Under the pieces are notes generated by a model, which was not told the DNA's origin, made no database searches, and saw nothing but the letters and a program-made list of their open reading frames with translations. Below, in pieces: positions 1-10,890 of a stretch of DNA of 64,000 nucleotides. Each line of letters opens with the position of its first letter. Position 1 is the first letter of the stretch. Origin of the DNA: Cunninghamia lanceolata (taxonomy: Eukaryota; Streptophyta; Pinopsida; Cupressales; Cupressaceae); NCBI GenBank assembly GCA_027924645.1, contig BSBN01000860.1, forward strand, positions 8,680,001-8,744,000. Direction: 5' to 3'. The translations under genes were made by a program, and so were the position numbers.

Positions 1-12
1 AACACAAAAAGA

Positions 13-432
13 CTACATGTCACTATCTGTTAAAGGACATTCCTCAAGTTCCTCTTCCCCATCAGAATCCAATAAAACAAACTTAGAGGGTGGACGTACT
101 CCTAGGTATTCCTCCAACACCTCTTTTCTTAAAGTAGGGGCATCACGACCACACCCAAACAGTATGTTGCGACTAGCAAACAATTTACTCAATTTAACTA
201 CATGAGTAGGATCAATGGGTTTCTTAGCCAGTTTGTTGCATTGTTTCTTTTCTATTAGAATAATCTTCAGAGCATCAGCCAAATTTTTAGAGTCTTCCAT
301 CCATGCACCCTCAACATAGTTAATATGTTCTTAGAATTTTACCTCCCTAGTTGGTTCTTTCTTAACCACTATCTTGGGTAAGTTTTGGGGAATAGACTTC
401 CTGGTAGTTTTCTTGGTTCTTCTCCACGCCAT
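13..432 (-). pseudogene. gag-like reading frame of a minus-strand LTR retrotransposon
   Basis: Reading leftward from an ATG at 432 the frame begins MAWRRTKKTTRKSIPQNLPK, meets one in-frame TAA at about position 34, then stays open as a 95-codon stretch from 300 to 13 that ends in an acidic tail (DSDGEEELEE). It starts about 90 bases after a primer binding site and a family-1 LTR, the place expected for gag. I do not recognise the protein: no zinc knuckle or protease motif is visible, and the rest of the element lies outside the window. The internal stop suggests a decayed copy, although read-through or a short upstream ORF cannot be excluded. Confidence 0.5.
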
Positions 433-522
433 TATGGCATAAAACTAATTTTCAAACATTAGCCAATCTACTAAATGTTGACAAGTTTTCTCATAGTGAG
501 CTCCTAGGTCCATGTGTTGAAC

Positions 523-540
523 CTGATAGCTCTAATACCA
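523..540 (-). other. Primer binding site (initiator Met-tRNA type)
   Basis: On the minus strand the sequence TGGTATTAGAGCTATCAG begins two bases after the LTR end. It matches, with one substitution, the TGGTATCAGAGC motif that pairs with the 3' end of plant initiator Met-tRNA. This fixes the element's orientation and the inner LTR edge. Confidence 0.7.
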
Positions 541-1163
541 TACGTAACATACCAACTCATACAACTTGGAATTACTCACAAAATATACTAAGAAAGTAAA
601 TTAACATGATTAACCATGAGTGAAATTTTATTTATTTTTTAACATTTGCATAATAACATAGAATTAAACGTATATCTTTTCTAAATACTTTTCAACCTTG
701 AAATTACAATATATTCAAAGATAAAATCATAGTGAAATCATTTCACTTTACATTTACAAATAATTTGCACTTGGCAATATGAATAACTTTACCTAAGTTT
801 GAAAATCATAATTCATATCATGAAGTATACTACATCTGGAATCTGGTATCTGTCTCACAAGTCTCGACGAGTCTTTTGCTACAGAGGGAGAGCATCATCC
901 GAGTTCTTTTCCTCCAACCATAGATCGGCAGTCCCCCTCTCATCTTCCATTTGGAAGTGGCCATACCCTTTACAAAGAATATAGACATAAATAACCAATT
1001 GGTTGCCATCTAAGTTCTAGTGTTGTGTCTTACGTAACTCAATTGACCATACAACTCTAGACAATCTAGCTAAGTATGATCAGTCTGGCAGGTTACGCAA
1101 TCTAGACATAGTGAACGGACTAATGCATGCAGAGGCAAATGCATCACTTTGGCCAAAGTTTCT

Positions 1164-1172
1164 CTATAAATA
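1164..1172 (-). promoter_or_regulatory. TATA box of the family-1 LTR
   Basis: Reads TATTTATAG on the minus strand, directly before the conserved GGCCAAAG and GCATGCATTAG block. The distance to the LTR end is about 620 bp, against about 628 and 633 bp in the two solo copies. Confidence 0.55.
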
Positions 1173-3902
1173 GACATTTTCAATAAACATAGTCGTGTGT
1201 TCACACACCTCTCACTTGACTTGGAAACTACCACATCCTACAGTTTGACTTGTTTGACTAGTATCTCTAGACATAAATTGATGCAGTCATGACAAGAGAA
1301 TCCAATGAAGGATTGTCCCATCATGTAGCCTAATCAACTTCACTTATGTGCATTGTGATAACAACAATATTCATGCCTTCAAATTCTTATAATCATGTGC
1401 TCAAAACTTCAAATATTGTAACAAACTGTATGTGCCAACATATCCTTGTTAAATTCTAGCCTTAAGATTGTTGTTTGTCAAGATTTTTCCACTCCTCTTA
1501 GATACAAATTAACTTTGATAAATTCTATCCCTTAAGGATTGTTATTTGTCCCTTTGATTCCTTTAGTTGTAGCAAAATAAATGTAGACTAACCTCTTAAA
1601 CTTGCAATCTTTAAGTGAATATAGTTTGTGAATGTTGTAGGAATAATTTCAGCTATGAAGTAATATTATATCTTGAGAATTTCATAAAGCATAAACAACA
1701 GAAAATACTTACAACCCAAATGTTTTTATGCAGCCCATCAAGATAGAAACACACATACATAACCTCCGCAAATCTAACTATGAAATATCTCTATCAAACT
1801 TTCCAACTATCCACCTCCACAAACTTACAAATTCAGAAAATTTTCACCTAACAAGTCTCCATGGATGTCCACTTTCATGGCCTCATTAAAATGAATGTAT
1901 TTCCCTCAAAGAATTATCTTCAACATCACCTATGGATGTTCTCTTGATGACCTGCAAAAATCAAAAATAAGCTTGGGCTCTTCTCTTGTTTTCTAATGCC
2001 TCTTTGGAGCCAAACTTCAATCTATTTATAATGTCTCCTTTGCCAAGTTTCATCTTCCTCATTTAGGCTCCAATGAATCTTAGTATTCCTCTTCTTTCTC
2101 GATTGCGTCAAACTTGGAGAAAGGTGACTCTTGGGATTCCTTTGTTTCTTTCCTCCATAACTTGGGTGCTTGAAAACTCTTCATTTTGTCCAATTTTTGT
2201 CTTCTAGTATGTAGGTGACTAGGATTTTGTCCATATGAGACTTGCCTTATCTTTTCCTTGGAGTGTTGGATAATTAAAATATTTATTTTATTTCCCCAAA
2301 GTTGGTGTATGATGTTGATTAGAAACCTGCAAGACAAAAAAAGGGTAAAAGAAATTTTTTTTTTTTGGTTGATGCAAGATTACTTGTGAGCCCGGATGCT
2401 CCTACATCATAAATTGTCTTGACTAAACTCAAATCCTAGTCAATCTGACTTAGAATTTAATCCTTAATTTAGGATAAACACAATATATGGGTTTAGGTGA
2501 ATTTAACCTAGGGTCTGTGACTTCCTGTCATTCTACTCAATGACCCAAAACTTTAGCACTCTTGTGTAATATATCAAGTTTTTGACTCTAACAAGAAATC
2601 ATTTAATTTATCATACGTGTTTCTTAGACTCTTCTTACATCTTACTGTCTTGATCTATGGTTTCTTGACCATTTACTATCAACCATATTAAACAATAAAC
2701 TAATTCAATGTTATAACCGATTTAAGAGTTTTCAAGTTTTCTTAACCCTTCTGGGTTGAATCTAGCGATTTAACTTCTCTATCCCAACACATTGGAATAT
2801 AAAATATTCTTGTTTTCCAAAGTAAAAATTTATAATAATATAACATGGAAAACAATAACCTTTAGTCTTCTCTTGACCACTTGGGCATTTGTCGAATTCA
2901 CATTTCTCATAACATGTATAAATATAGTACATGAGGTATATCCTCGTTCATATAAGATATCAATGAGTATTATCATTAACATAACTAATCTTTTGACTAA
3001 CTTCAATCTTTCAACCTAAATAGGTTTGAGTCTAAAATAATAATATAATATTCTCGACATCTTGGTCTTCTTAAGTCCACTGACTTTCGATAAGAATGGG
3101 TTATGAACTCATGTTTAACATTGTATAAATATCATGATAATTCTTATCATTATTTGAATAATACATATTTCAATGATATCAATATCATTAATATATATTC
3201 TAAATAAGTGAATATTTATCACAAAAACTTTTGTTTATAAACAATCAAACTTATACATATAAAACATTGGAAAATGTGAATCTATCACTATCTAAACTTA
3301 CTCATCTCGACTCCTAGGTTTAAAATAGAGTTTTTAGAAGGTTTAGTCACAATGTTATTCATAAGAATCTTCCATAACCTTGTGTCTAACAAAGCAACAA
3401 TGTTCTCTATGGGTTCGATGATACATAACGATGCCATGAGAAAGTCATCTTCCATAGCAATCCTGCTGAAAACTAAAACATTCTATCGTTTATCCTCTTC
3501 AGTTTACACTTCTATACCATGACATTTTTACTATGTCACCCTTATAAGTTTGACTCCATTGTTGCAAACACTCTAAGTGCAGTTTCATAGCTAGACAAGG
3601 TAGTATTTCTCTATTTCCTATGTATCTATGTTTACATAGTTGTTATGACCATAAGATCGCTGCTTTACATAACTCTATATTTTTTTCTATACAAAAACAC
3701 ATCTCTATATGTTTATATAGAATAGAAATATCGCAGTTTAAGAATGAAATAATTGTTTATACGAGATATCCTTACCTCAACATCAACGGTTTCCAAATCA
3801 TGTGCTAGTTTTATTGCTTATTCCTACTACTACCCAAGTTTTCTTTCCACCGTCCTCTACATTGTCTCTCCTTCACCTTACTGCAAGCAATGCTATGTAT
3901 TC

Positions 3903-4140
3903 TCACGAAGTCTCTCGTTGCGGATTATGATAACAGAGTTCTCTGTTCATGAAATCTTTCACTGTAGATTCTTTATGATAACAGAGCTCTCTCTGTGTTC
4001 ATAGTCTTTCGTTGCAGATTCTATAAGATAACAAAGCTCTCTATTTTCACAAAGATAATAGAGCTCTCTTTGTGTTCACAGTATTTCGCTACAGATTCTA
4101 TATGATAACAGATCTCTCTCTATGTTCACAATCTTTCATT
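3903..4140. repeat. Degenerate tandem repeat in LTR U3, unit about 55-65 bp
   Basis: Four to five units share GATAACAGAGCTCTCT, TGTGTTCACAGT and TTTCGTTGCAGATTC blocks. Units differ by small indels. The array is in the U3 part of the minus-strand LTR. Confidence 0.6.
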
Positions 4141-4396
4141 TCTCTATGCATCTCTACCTATAAACACTCTACGATGGCATGCAGGAAAAGATGGAGTTAC
4201 TGGTCATAAAGACCACTCCAAATCTATTCAAAACTCCTCCTTTCTCTCCATAACCAATGTGGAGGAAGGAGTCAAGTGCCCATAAACTAACATGAAGTGG
4301 TTTGCATTAAATTTGTAACTATACCACATTCCCCTAAAATGCTTATCGACAACCTACCATAGGTTTAAACTTATAGTTCATACTAAATAGATATTT

Positions 4397-4414
4397 AACA
4401 TAATATAGGTGTAT
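4397..4414. repeat. Left copy of an 18-bp target-site duplication
   Basis: AACATAATATAGGTGTAT occurs here and again, identically, at 6543-6560, flanking the ORF1-only LINE retroposon. The length and the A-rich end before the right copy are typical of LINE target-primed integration. Confidence 0.85.
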
Positions 4415-4506
4415 GGCTAGTAAATAAGACCTTACATTGTATCAACATCATATCCTAATTATAAACTTTGCATCAAGCTTGCACTATGGAGTGGGATAAA
4501 TGAAAT

Positions 4507-6368
4507 TTGAATTTCACCAAGTGGGAGCGATCATTTGAAGTTCTTGTGCAGGTCTGCTCCTTAGACGCGTGCGTGGGACCTTCGGAGCTTGCTAAGGGTA
4601 GGGTGGGTGTGGACGTTGTGGCAGTGGGTGCTAGTGTTACTGGCCATGGCTCTGAACGGGAAGGTATTCCTAAGGAAAATGTGAATGCTAGTGTGCTTTG
4701 CAAGCAGGTCGAGGCTGGTTCTGGTACGTTTGCTCTAGGGCAGTGTGCTTCTAGTAGCCCTCGGTGGTCTTTGCGACTGTGGCTGGTTCGAGTGCTCATG
4801 GCGCTTTGAGGGGAGGGGGAGGGGGTCTGGCCTATCCCCTATGCCCGTACTTCCCCTGTTGTGGTGTGTGGCCCTGAGGTCATAGAAAATGAAGATTTTT
4901 ACCACAATAAATGTTGGCAAATGGTCAGCGCTCCCCGTGGGATTCGTGACATGGACTAACCACCTCTCGTGGATTCATAAACTCTGGCGTTTGTATCATA
5001 AATTGACACGTTGACCTTTTGGTTTAATGGCAATCGTGGTCCAACAATTGGTATCAGAGCCAAAGGTCACGAGCTCAAATCCCACCAGGTAACGCTAGGG
5101 GGGAGTTTGTTGGCAAATGGTCAGTGCTCCCTATGGGATTCGTGACATAGACTAACCACCTCCCATGTATTCATTAGCTCTTGTGTTTGTATCAGAAATT
5201 GACACGTCGACCTTTTAGTCTAACGGCAATCATGGGACAACAATAAAGGTGTTATCTGCAGGTTCAATGGATTTTGGCCCTCTCTGCTTGACCTCCACTA
5301 TTGGGTCTTAGAGTCTTGGAAGCTGCTGGTTGCTGGTAAGATTGAGCTTTTCCCTAGTGCACGAGGATTTTTCATCGTAACTTTTGCTTCTTCTGAAAAG
5401 CGAGATTTAGTGCTTGATGGTAGGGTTTGGATGTGGGGGAACATTCCCTTTCCATTAAACCCTGGACTCTTACTTTTAGTCCCCTTACCGAGCTGCTTAA
5501 TATCAGGCCGATTTGGGTGCGTCTCTCGAACCTCCCCCTCCAGTTTTGGGAGGATTCCTGCGATGAGGGCTTTGGCAATGCCATTGGTTGTTTTTTGAAA
5601 GTTGATGCAACTACCTCTTTCGTGCGTCACTCCACGATTACCTGAATTTTGGTAGATATTGACATCTCCAAACCCCTTTTTGAAGATATTATTTTGATAG
5701 TAGCGAATCGGCCTTGGAAACAACGGTTGGACTATGAGGGTATTCCCTTCAGATGTCAATGTTGTTTTGCTATTGGTCATATGGTTGCTAGTTGTCCTCT
5801 ATCGCGTCGTAAAAGTGTTGTAACTTGGTGGAAGGATGCTCTTGCAGACCACTTGATTATCAGTGCTTCACAGGAGGATGGTTCGTCCAGTGGGGATGAC
5901 TCCTCTCAGGAGGATGTGCTCCCTGTTGAGACGGTTTCGATGGGGGTGGTGGCGGCTGCTGTGAACCCCATGACGTTGTTGGATTCTTTCGATCCTCTTT
6001 CAGCTCCCACATCAGCTCCTTCTACGTCGGGACGGATCACTACAACTACAACTTTTGTTCTTCCTTCGGTCTTTCCTAATCCAGACTTGGCAGTTCTTTG
6101 CACGAAGGCTTTGAGTCACGCTACTTCTTCTTCTTATGCGGTCACTATTTTGGCTGTGCCTTCCTTTGGGTCAACCTTGTTGGCACCTTCCTTGGCTGTT
6201 GTTATTCAAGAGGATCCTCCCCTCTCGCCTTGCTCTGTGGACTCTGACTCAGAGATTTCTTGGACTATGGTTCAATGTAGAAAGAAGAATCTCTTCAAAT
6301 CTATTAGGGAGTTGCGCCCTAGGGCTAAGGGGGTTAGGTTTGCTTGTTCGATATCTATTGTTGTTTAG
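4507..6368 (+). pseudogene. LINE ORF1 protein: DUF4283-like region plus CCHC zinc knuckle, broken
   Basis: Plant LINE ORF1 proteins bind element RNA. Here 5248-5640 carries pieces of the DUF4283-type fold in two frames (PIWVRLSNLPLQFWED, then GNAIGCFLKVDA). From 5649 a 239-codon open stretch holds WKQRLDYEGIPFRCQCC and a knuckle at about residues 36-49 with C-x2-C-x4-H-x4-C spacing, then a long Ser/Pro/Ala-rich tail and a basic C-terminus. The frame changes near 5430 and there is a TGA before 5649, so it is not intact. A TRIM splits it at 4911/5248; removing the TRIM and one duplication reconnects EVIENEDFYHNK with GVICRFNGFW in frame. The upstream part (4507-4809) is open but I do not recognise it. 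Confidence 0.7.
4912..5242 (+). mobile_element. Complete TRIM (miniature LTR retrotransposon)
   Basis: Two 135-bp terminal direct repeats (4912-5046 and 5108-5242) both begin TGTTGGCAAATGG and end in ACA. Between them are 61 bp holding a Met-tRNA primer binding site (TGGTATCAGAGCCAAAGG from 5049) and a purine tract (AGGGGGGAG) just before the second repeat. The 5-bp duplications ATAAA at 4907-4911 and 5243-5247 are identical. It encodes nothing and would need enzymes supplied in trans. The repeats differ by roughly 10-15 per cent by eye, so the insertion is not recent. Confidence 0.92.
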
Positions 6369-7279
6369 ATCCCCTATCTGATTTTTCTATTGTTTGTGTG
6401 TGTCTGATGCACTGTTTGGGTTGCCTTTTTGGGATGTTGGTTTCTTTCAACTTGGTTGGTGTTCTGTTGTGCCCTTCTTTTCTGCCCTTAGGGGCTTGGT
6501 TGTTATGGGTTCAGCCCCAGTAAGCTACTTATTATAATCAAAAACATAATATAGGTGTATACAATGTATACTTATGTTGTCTCTAACACAAGATAAGATT
6601 TGAGAATGGGGTCGAGGTATTCTCCCCCTCTCAAAATCGTCAAAATAGATAAATAACATAATAGAATTCTAATCGGGAATTTTTGATAATAAAGTAGTTT
6701 AACTACTAGTATTAATTTGCTCTAGTAATATAATCTATATTACTTGACACAAAGAAATAACGACTATCGGCCATTTCCTTTTCGACGATCATGTTCTATC
6801 CTGACTTGCTTTTCGACAATAACCTCAGCTTAATGGATCTAGTTGAGAATCGATGATTCGTCGAGTCAGAACCAAGCTTAGACCAATTGGACATAATTAA
6901 CCATACTCAACGAAGGTTCACTAAACTATGAAAGCATGAGACTTAGATGGAAAACAATATGTTCTTATCCATACATCTATTCTCTTCTCTCTGATGTTCT
7001 CCCTCTCTTTCCTCGAGGGTGGAAAACTTGTTTCTTGGTTACAACTTGCAATCACCAAACTGGGATTAGTGCATTGTTAGTCAATTCATAAACCTTATGA
7101 ATAAATAATCATGACATCTTATAATCACATGTCTAAATTTTGATCATATAAACATAAACTCATGATATCATTGATTTATCCTAACATTTTCACATAATGT
7201 CAAATCATTAATTCATGCATAATTAACTACTAATTACGTGCAAATAAAAAGTAAGACAGTCAAAATTTGGGGTGTGACA

Positions 7280-8029
7280 CACAAGCTAAATTCCCCCACC
7301 ATCATCTTTGTTTAACCACTTCTATTTTATCAGTTTATAACCTAAACAAAGTGGGAGAGAACGGGCAACCCTGTTTCACACCAATATCACTTCCAAAGCA
7401 TTTTGATATACCTCTACTAGTTCTAATTTTAGATTTGACTTGCTTATAAATTCTACGAATTGTTGCTCTATACTAATTTGGGATACCAAGTTCCTCCATC
7501 TTGTTCTGAATTTTACCTCTAGGCACCATGTCAAATGCTTTTTTAATCAACAAAGAAATAGAAGGTTACTAGTCCTTGAGTGTCCCATATTTTTAATCAA
7601 GTGCCTAAGGGTAATGCAATGGTCAATAATAGAGTGCCTTGGTCTAAGGCATGTCTACCCTTTTACTCTTCTTCCCTCTTTTTTTCCTAGTTGCTAATTA
7701 TATGCTCTATACTCCCAAAATAGTTTCTAAGAAGAGAAGTGATAATAATAGTGAGGTAGTTTGATGGATTATTGATATCTCCACTTTTATAGAGGGATAA
7801 CAACATTGGTCATTCACTCCAAAAATCCATCTTGAATGGCACTGCTAAAGATGCTTTTAATGTGTGGTGTGAGGACTTCTACTCCCCACTTTAAATACTC
7901 TACTTGCAACCCATCTACATCTTGAGCTTTACTGGTTGCTAGCCTCTTTATGCCTTGATTCATATCCCCCATAGAAAATAGCTTGGTTGTTTTAACTACG
8001 AGGGGATTCTTTATCCTAACTTCGCTCAT
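7280..8029 (-). pseudogene. LINE reverse transcriptase fragment
   Basis: The 71-codon stretch 8029-7814 reads ATSKAQDVDGLQVEYLKWG, the block before the RT fingers (K-A-x-D-x-D-G-L). After a stop it continues as VVIPLYKSGDINNPSNY and, near 7370-7290, GVKQGCPFSPTLFRL, the QG-x-PLSP motif of non-LTR RTs. The catalytic YxDD region is missing because the LTR element cuts in at 7280. Several stops show the gene is dead. Confidence 0.75.
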
Positions 8030-9843
8030 ACAATAGCTTTGTATATTCTAACCATTAGGTATTAATGATATTATTTTCTATTTGTTTTATTTTTGTTGTA
8101 GTTCCCTCCAAAAGCTTTTAGGGTTGTGTTTTCCAAGAGAAATTAGCTCTTGCCTTCTCATGTTCACAATTCTTTTTTTGGACTGAATTGAGTTTTCATA
8201 TGCCTACTTATTTTTCTTTCCCATCCCAAGTTCTCTCAAAGTTATTTTTGTTGCCTTGCACTTTTCATTATACTATGTATTTGTCAAAAAAGTACTTGTG
8301 GTTCCACTCTTAGGCTTATATCTTTTGCATGCACTTAAAGCTTTTTGGATGAAGAGAACCATCATAATTATGCTTACTGGTTCACTTTTCGAGCATGTTA
8401 TACTACTCTCTGCTTCCTAAAGGTGTTGTTTAAGCACTACCTTGAAGAGTTTTTTATTCTAATGATTAATGATAATTTTACATTGAAGAAGTGCCTTCTT
8501 TTGATTGTGATGGGCTTATTCTCTCTATCGATTATATGTGTGGATGCTGAACTTTTCATATATTGGATTGTGGTCTAATTTCAATGCTATGGCAACTCCC
8601 AACCTCTAACTCCATGGCGCTTAAAATAGATCTCTTAGAGCAAATAACATAATCTACCACATTTTGGCCAGTGTATGTTTTGTGAGTGATGTTGCCTAAA
8701 TTCAACCATGCTCTCATGCATTACGAATAACCATGCCATATAAACTACATAGCTATAATAATTCAACCCCATAGTGTGTAACATCCATGTTTACATCCTA
8801 TGACACTCCTTCCCAAATCTAGCCTTCCTCTTTTTCAAGCCATAACAAATTGTTTATCCCTATGCCCTCACTCCTCGAATGGACGGCTTGATTATTTGTT
8901 GTCCTCACATTGAAGTCTCATATTATTAAGACTTCCCCTAAAGTATTGCATACTAAATGTCATTTTTAGTGACACATAAGGGTCCTCACCATATAAATTT
9001 ATTTTCTTATGAGTCTTTGAACCTCTCAATGCCAAGTAGCAAGTAACAAGCTTAATTGATAATTCATTTTTTGTTATTTTTAGCCATATGTATTATTTAG
9101 CTATGTTTTATTTCTCCACTTTTGTAATTTCATACCACTCTTCTCTAATTAGAATTGTTATACCCCCATGTCCCTTACCAATTCTAGTCCTTTCATTTCA
9201 AATTGATGTTTTATACCCTTCAAAATCTAGAACTTTGCAGTCATCATGCTCATGTATTTTCGTGAAAATGATAATGCCTTTTCATTTTGTTCTACACTCC
9301 AACCTATGTACTCTTCTCCAAGGATAACTACTACAACAACTTTCCATGTTCAAGTACTCCTAGGGGTGGGGCGTAAATCTTTATTTCTTGTTTGGCACTT
9401 GATCACTAATTTAGGCTTTTCCATTCAACAACTATGCCCATTTTCCTACCTCTTGTTGATTTTACTTTTTCCCATTCTGTCCTTCTCTCTTCCTATTGAG
9501 TTATGGTCAAGTCTTCATCTAGGTATATTTGTGTACCTCTAAGGAACCCTCTATTTTTTAGTATCTTGTTTTTCTCTTCTATGCTTCTCATGACAACTCT
9601 TACATGCCTATTACTTCCTCCTATCATTTATCCAATCTTGTTTGCTTGGTGGGTAAATCCTATCTTTGTAGCTAGTTTTTGAGGAAGTCCCTTCCTAATT
9701 TGTTCGTTTCCTCCCCCTCATTGTAGTCCATTCCTTTAATAATGATATTTGTTGCCTTATGATGCTTATATTTTTCCTCTTATTTACATCGTGGCATGTT
9801 TCTCTATGAGTTCCCTTTGTTCGCTTAATAGTCCTTTTACTAC

Positions 9844-10035
9844 TCATGCCCAAGACTTAACCTCTTCAATTTGGTCCCTTGATTGATTTTGTTTTATCTC
9901 CATGTTTGCGATTGCAAATTGTATCTCTTTTATTTGTGCCATATCACTACCTTCTAGCACTTTTAGCTTATTTTCTCTTGTTTTCATTTGGTCTAAATCT
10001 TGTTTTATTATGATTAACTCTTGTTCCTTTTCCAT
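9844..10035 (-). pseudogene. Coiled-coil ORF1-like fragment of the minus-strand LINE
   Basis: A 63-codon charged stretch (MEKEQELIIIKQDLDQMKTR onward) with heptad-like spacing of Leu, Ile and Met. It lies upstream of the endonuclease and RT remnants on the same strand, so an ORF1 coiled coil is the likeliest reading. There is no diagnostic motif. Confidence 0.4.
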
Positions 10036-10890
10036 GATGTTTTACAAGTTTATTGCTTGCTCCTTGAGTATTTTATTATCTCTTACTAGCTTCTAGTTGT
10101 ATTCTACAATTTCTTTCACTTTGTCCCCCTCAAATTGCCCCTTTGCTTCTATATTTTCAAGCCTCCTTTTCATGTTCATTAGCTCATTGGCATATAGTTA
10201 TGGCGACCACATTAGTGGTGTAGACACGGGGTTAAAGAGATCTTTGTTTTCTTGGATATCTTCATCCCTTTCTCCTTTGTTTGCTAAGTATGCTTCGATT
10301 TCACTCCTAAAGTGTCATGCTTACTTTTTCTTTTCCCTTATCTTGCCCTTGTGTCATTGGCCCTTCTTTTATTTGTTGCATTTTATTGGTGAGTAATGAG
10401 ATGTTCTGAGTTGTTCTTGGCAAAATCACACTAAGTTTCTTATTCCTTGTTTGCTTCATTTTTCGAGTCTACCTATGACTTAGGATCCCTTTATACTATT
10501 TCACAATCACATATATCAATGTTTCTTATGTGTCTACCATGTGTTTCTATGGATATTCTAACAAGGTCCATATGTTTCACTTATTGTCCTTGCGTGAGGG
10601 GTGGTATTGCAATGTGGATAGACAATCAAAAGTCCAACTAGGTGTTGGAAACTATGGTTCCAAGGTGTTTATAATCCCACGTACACTATCTCTAACCTGG
10701 AACCTTGCATATGCACTTGGAGCCCTTTTATGGATTCAATACTACTTATTTGTATTTCATTGGCCCTATGATGTCCCTACTTTTGTTTACCCTTAAAGTG
10801 TCAATTTCTTCTATGTTAAGCCTTTTACCCTCATTTTTTTCACTATTATCCCCCTATTTTTCTTTTTATCATTTTACACATTTGATTTGA

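Larger units (their letters stand above)
4415..6542 (+). mobile_element. ORF1-only LINE-derived retroposon
   Basis: A 2.1-kb insertion bounded by identical 18-bp duplications and ending in a short A-rich tail (AATCAAAAA). It carries only an ORF1-type gene (DUF4283-like region plus CCHC knuckle); no endonuclease or reverse transcriptase follows before the tail. The 3' part from 6369 is T/G-rich non-coding DNA. With the nested TRIM removed it is about 1.8 kb. It is either an internally deleted LINE or a non-autonomous ORF1-only family mobilised in trans. Confidence 0.75.
543..7279 (-). mobile_element. Complete 5' LTR (family 1, TGTTACATCC type) of a minus-strand LTR retrotransposon
   Basis: On the minus strand the LTR opens at 7279 with TGTCACACCCCAAATTTTGA, closely matching the start of the solo LTR at 60372, and closes at 543 with ATGTTACG just before the primer binding site. 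A conserved block (TATA, GGCCAAAG, GCATGCATTAG and GTTCACT) lies at about 1085-1175, some 620 bp from the end, the same spacing as in the other two family-1 copies. The span is 6.7 kb, but 2.1 kb of it is a nested LINE retroposon (4415-6542), so the LTR proper is about 4.6 kb. It was inserted into a LINE RT frame at 7280. The rest of 543-4414 and 6561-7279 is non-coding U3 or U5 sequence. Confidence 0.75.
7280..10890 (-). mobile_element. Minus-strand LINE (non-LTR retrotransposon), cut by LTR insertion
   Basis: Read right to left, domains come in LINE order: a coiled-coil ORF1-like stretch (10035-9844), an endonuclease remnant with GDFNVRTTNN-like residues around 8890-8940, then reverse transcriptase (8029-7280). 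At 7280 the frame stops inside RT where the family-1 LTR was inserted; the 3' remainder must lie beyond the left end of the window. Many stops and frameshifts are present. The long plus-strand open frames here are antisense shadows. Confidence 0.65.

Noticed and set aside
4473..4799. Minus-strand frame of 108 codons
   Set aside because: Shadow of the LINE ORF1 5' part in GC-richer DNA.
9088..10890. Many long plus-strand open frames
   Set aside because: They are antisense to the minus-strand LINE, rich in Phe, Ser and Leu, and have no recognisable content.
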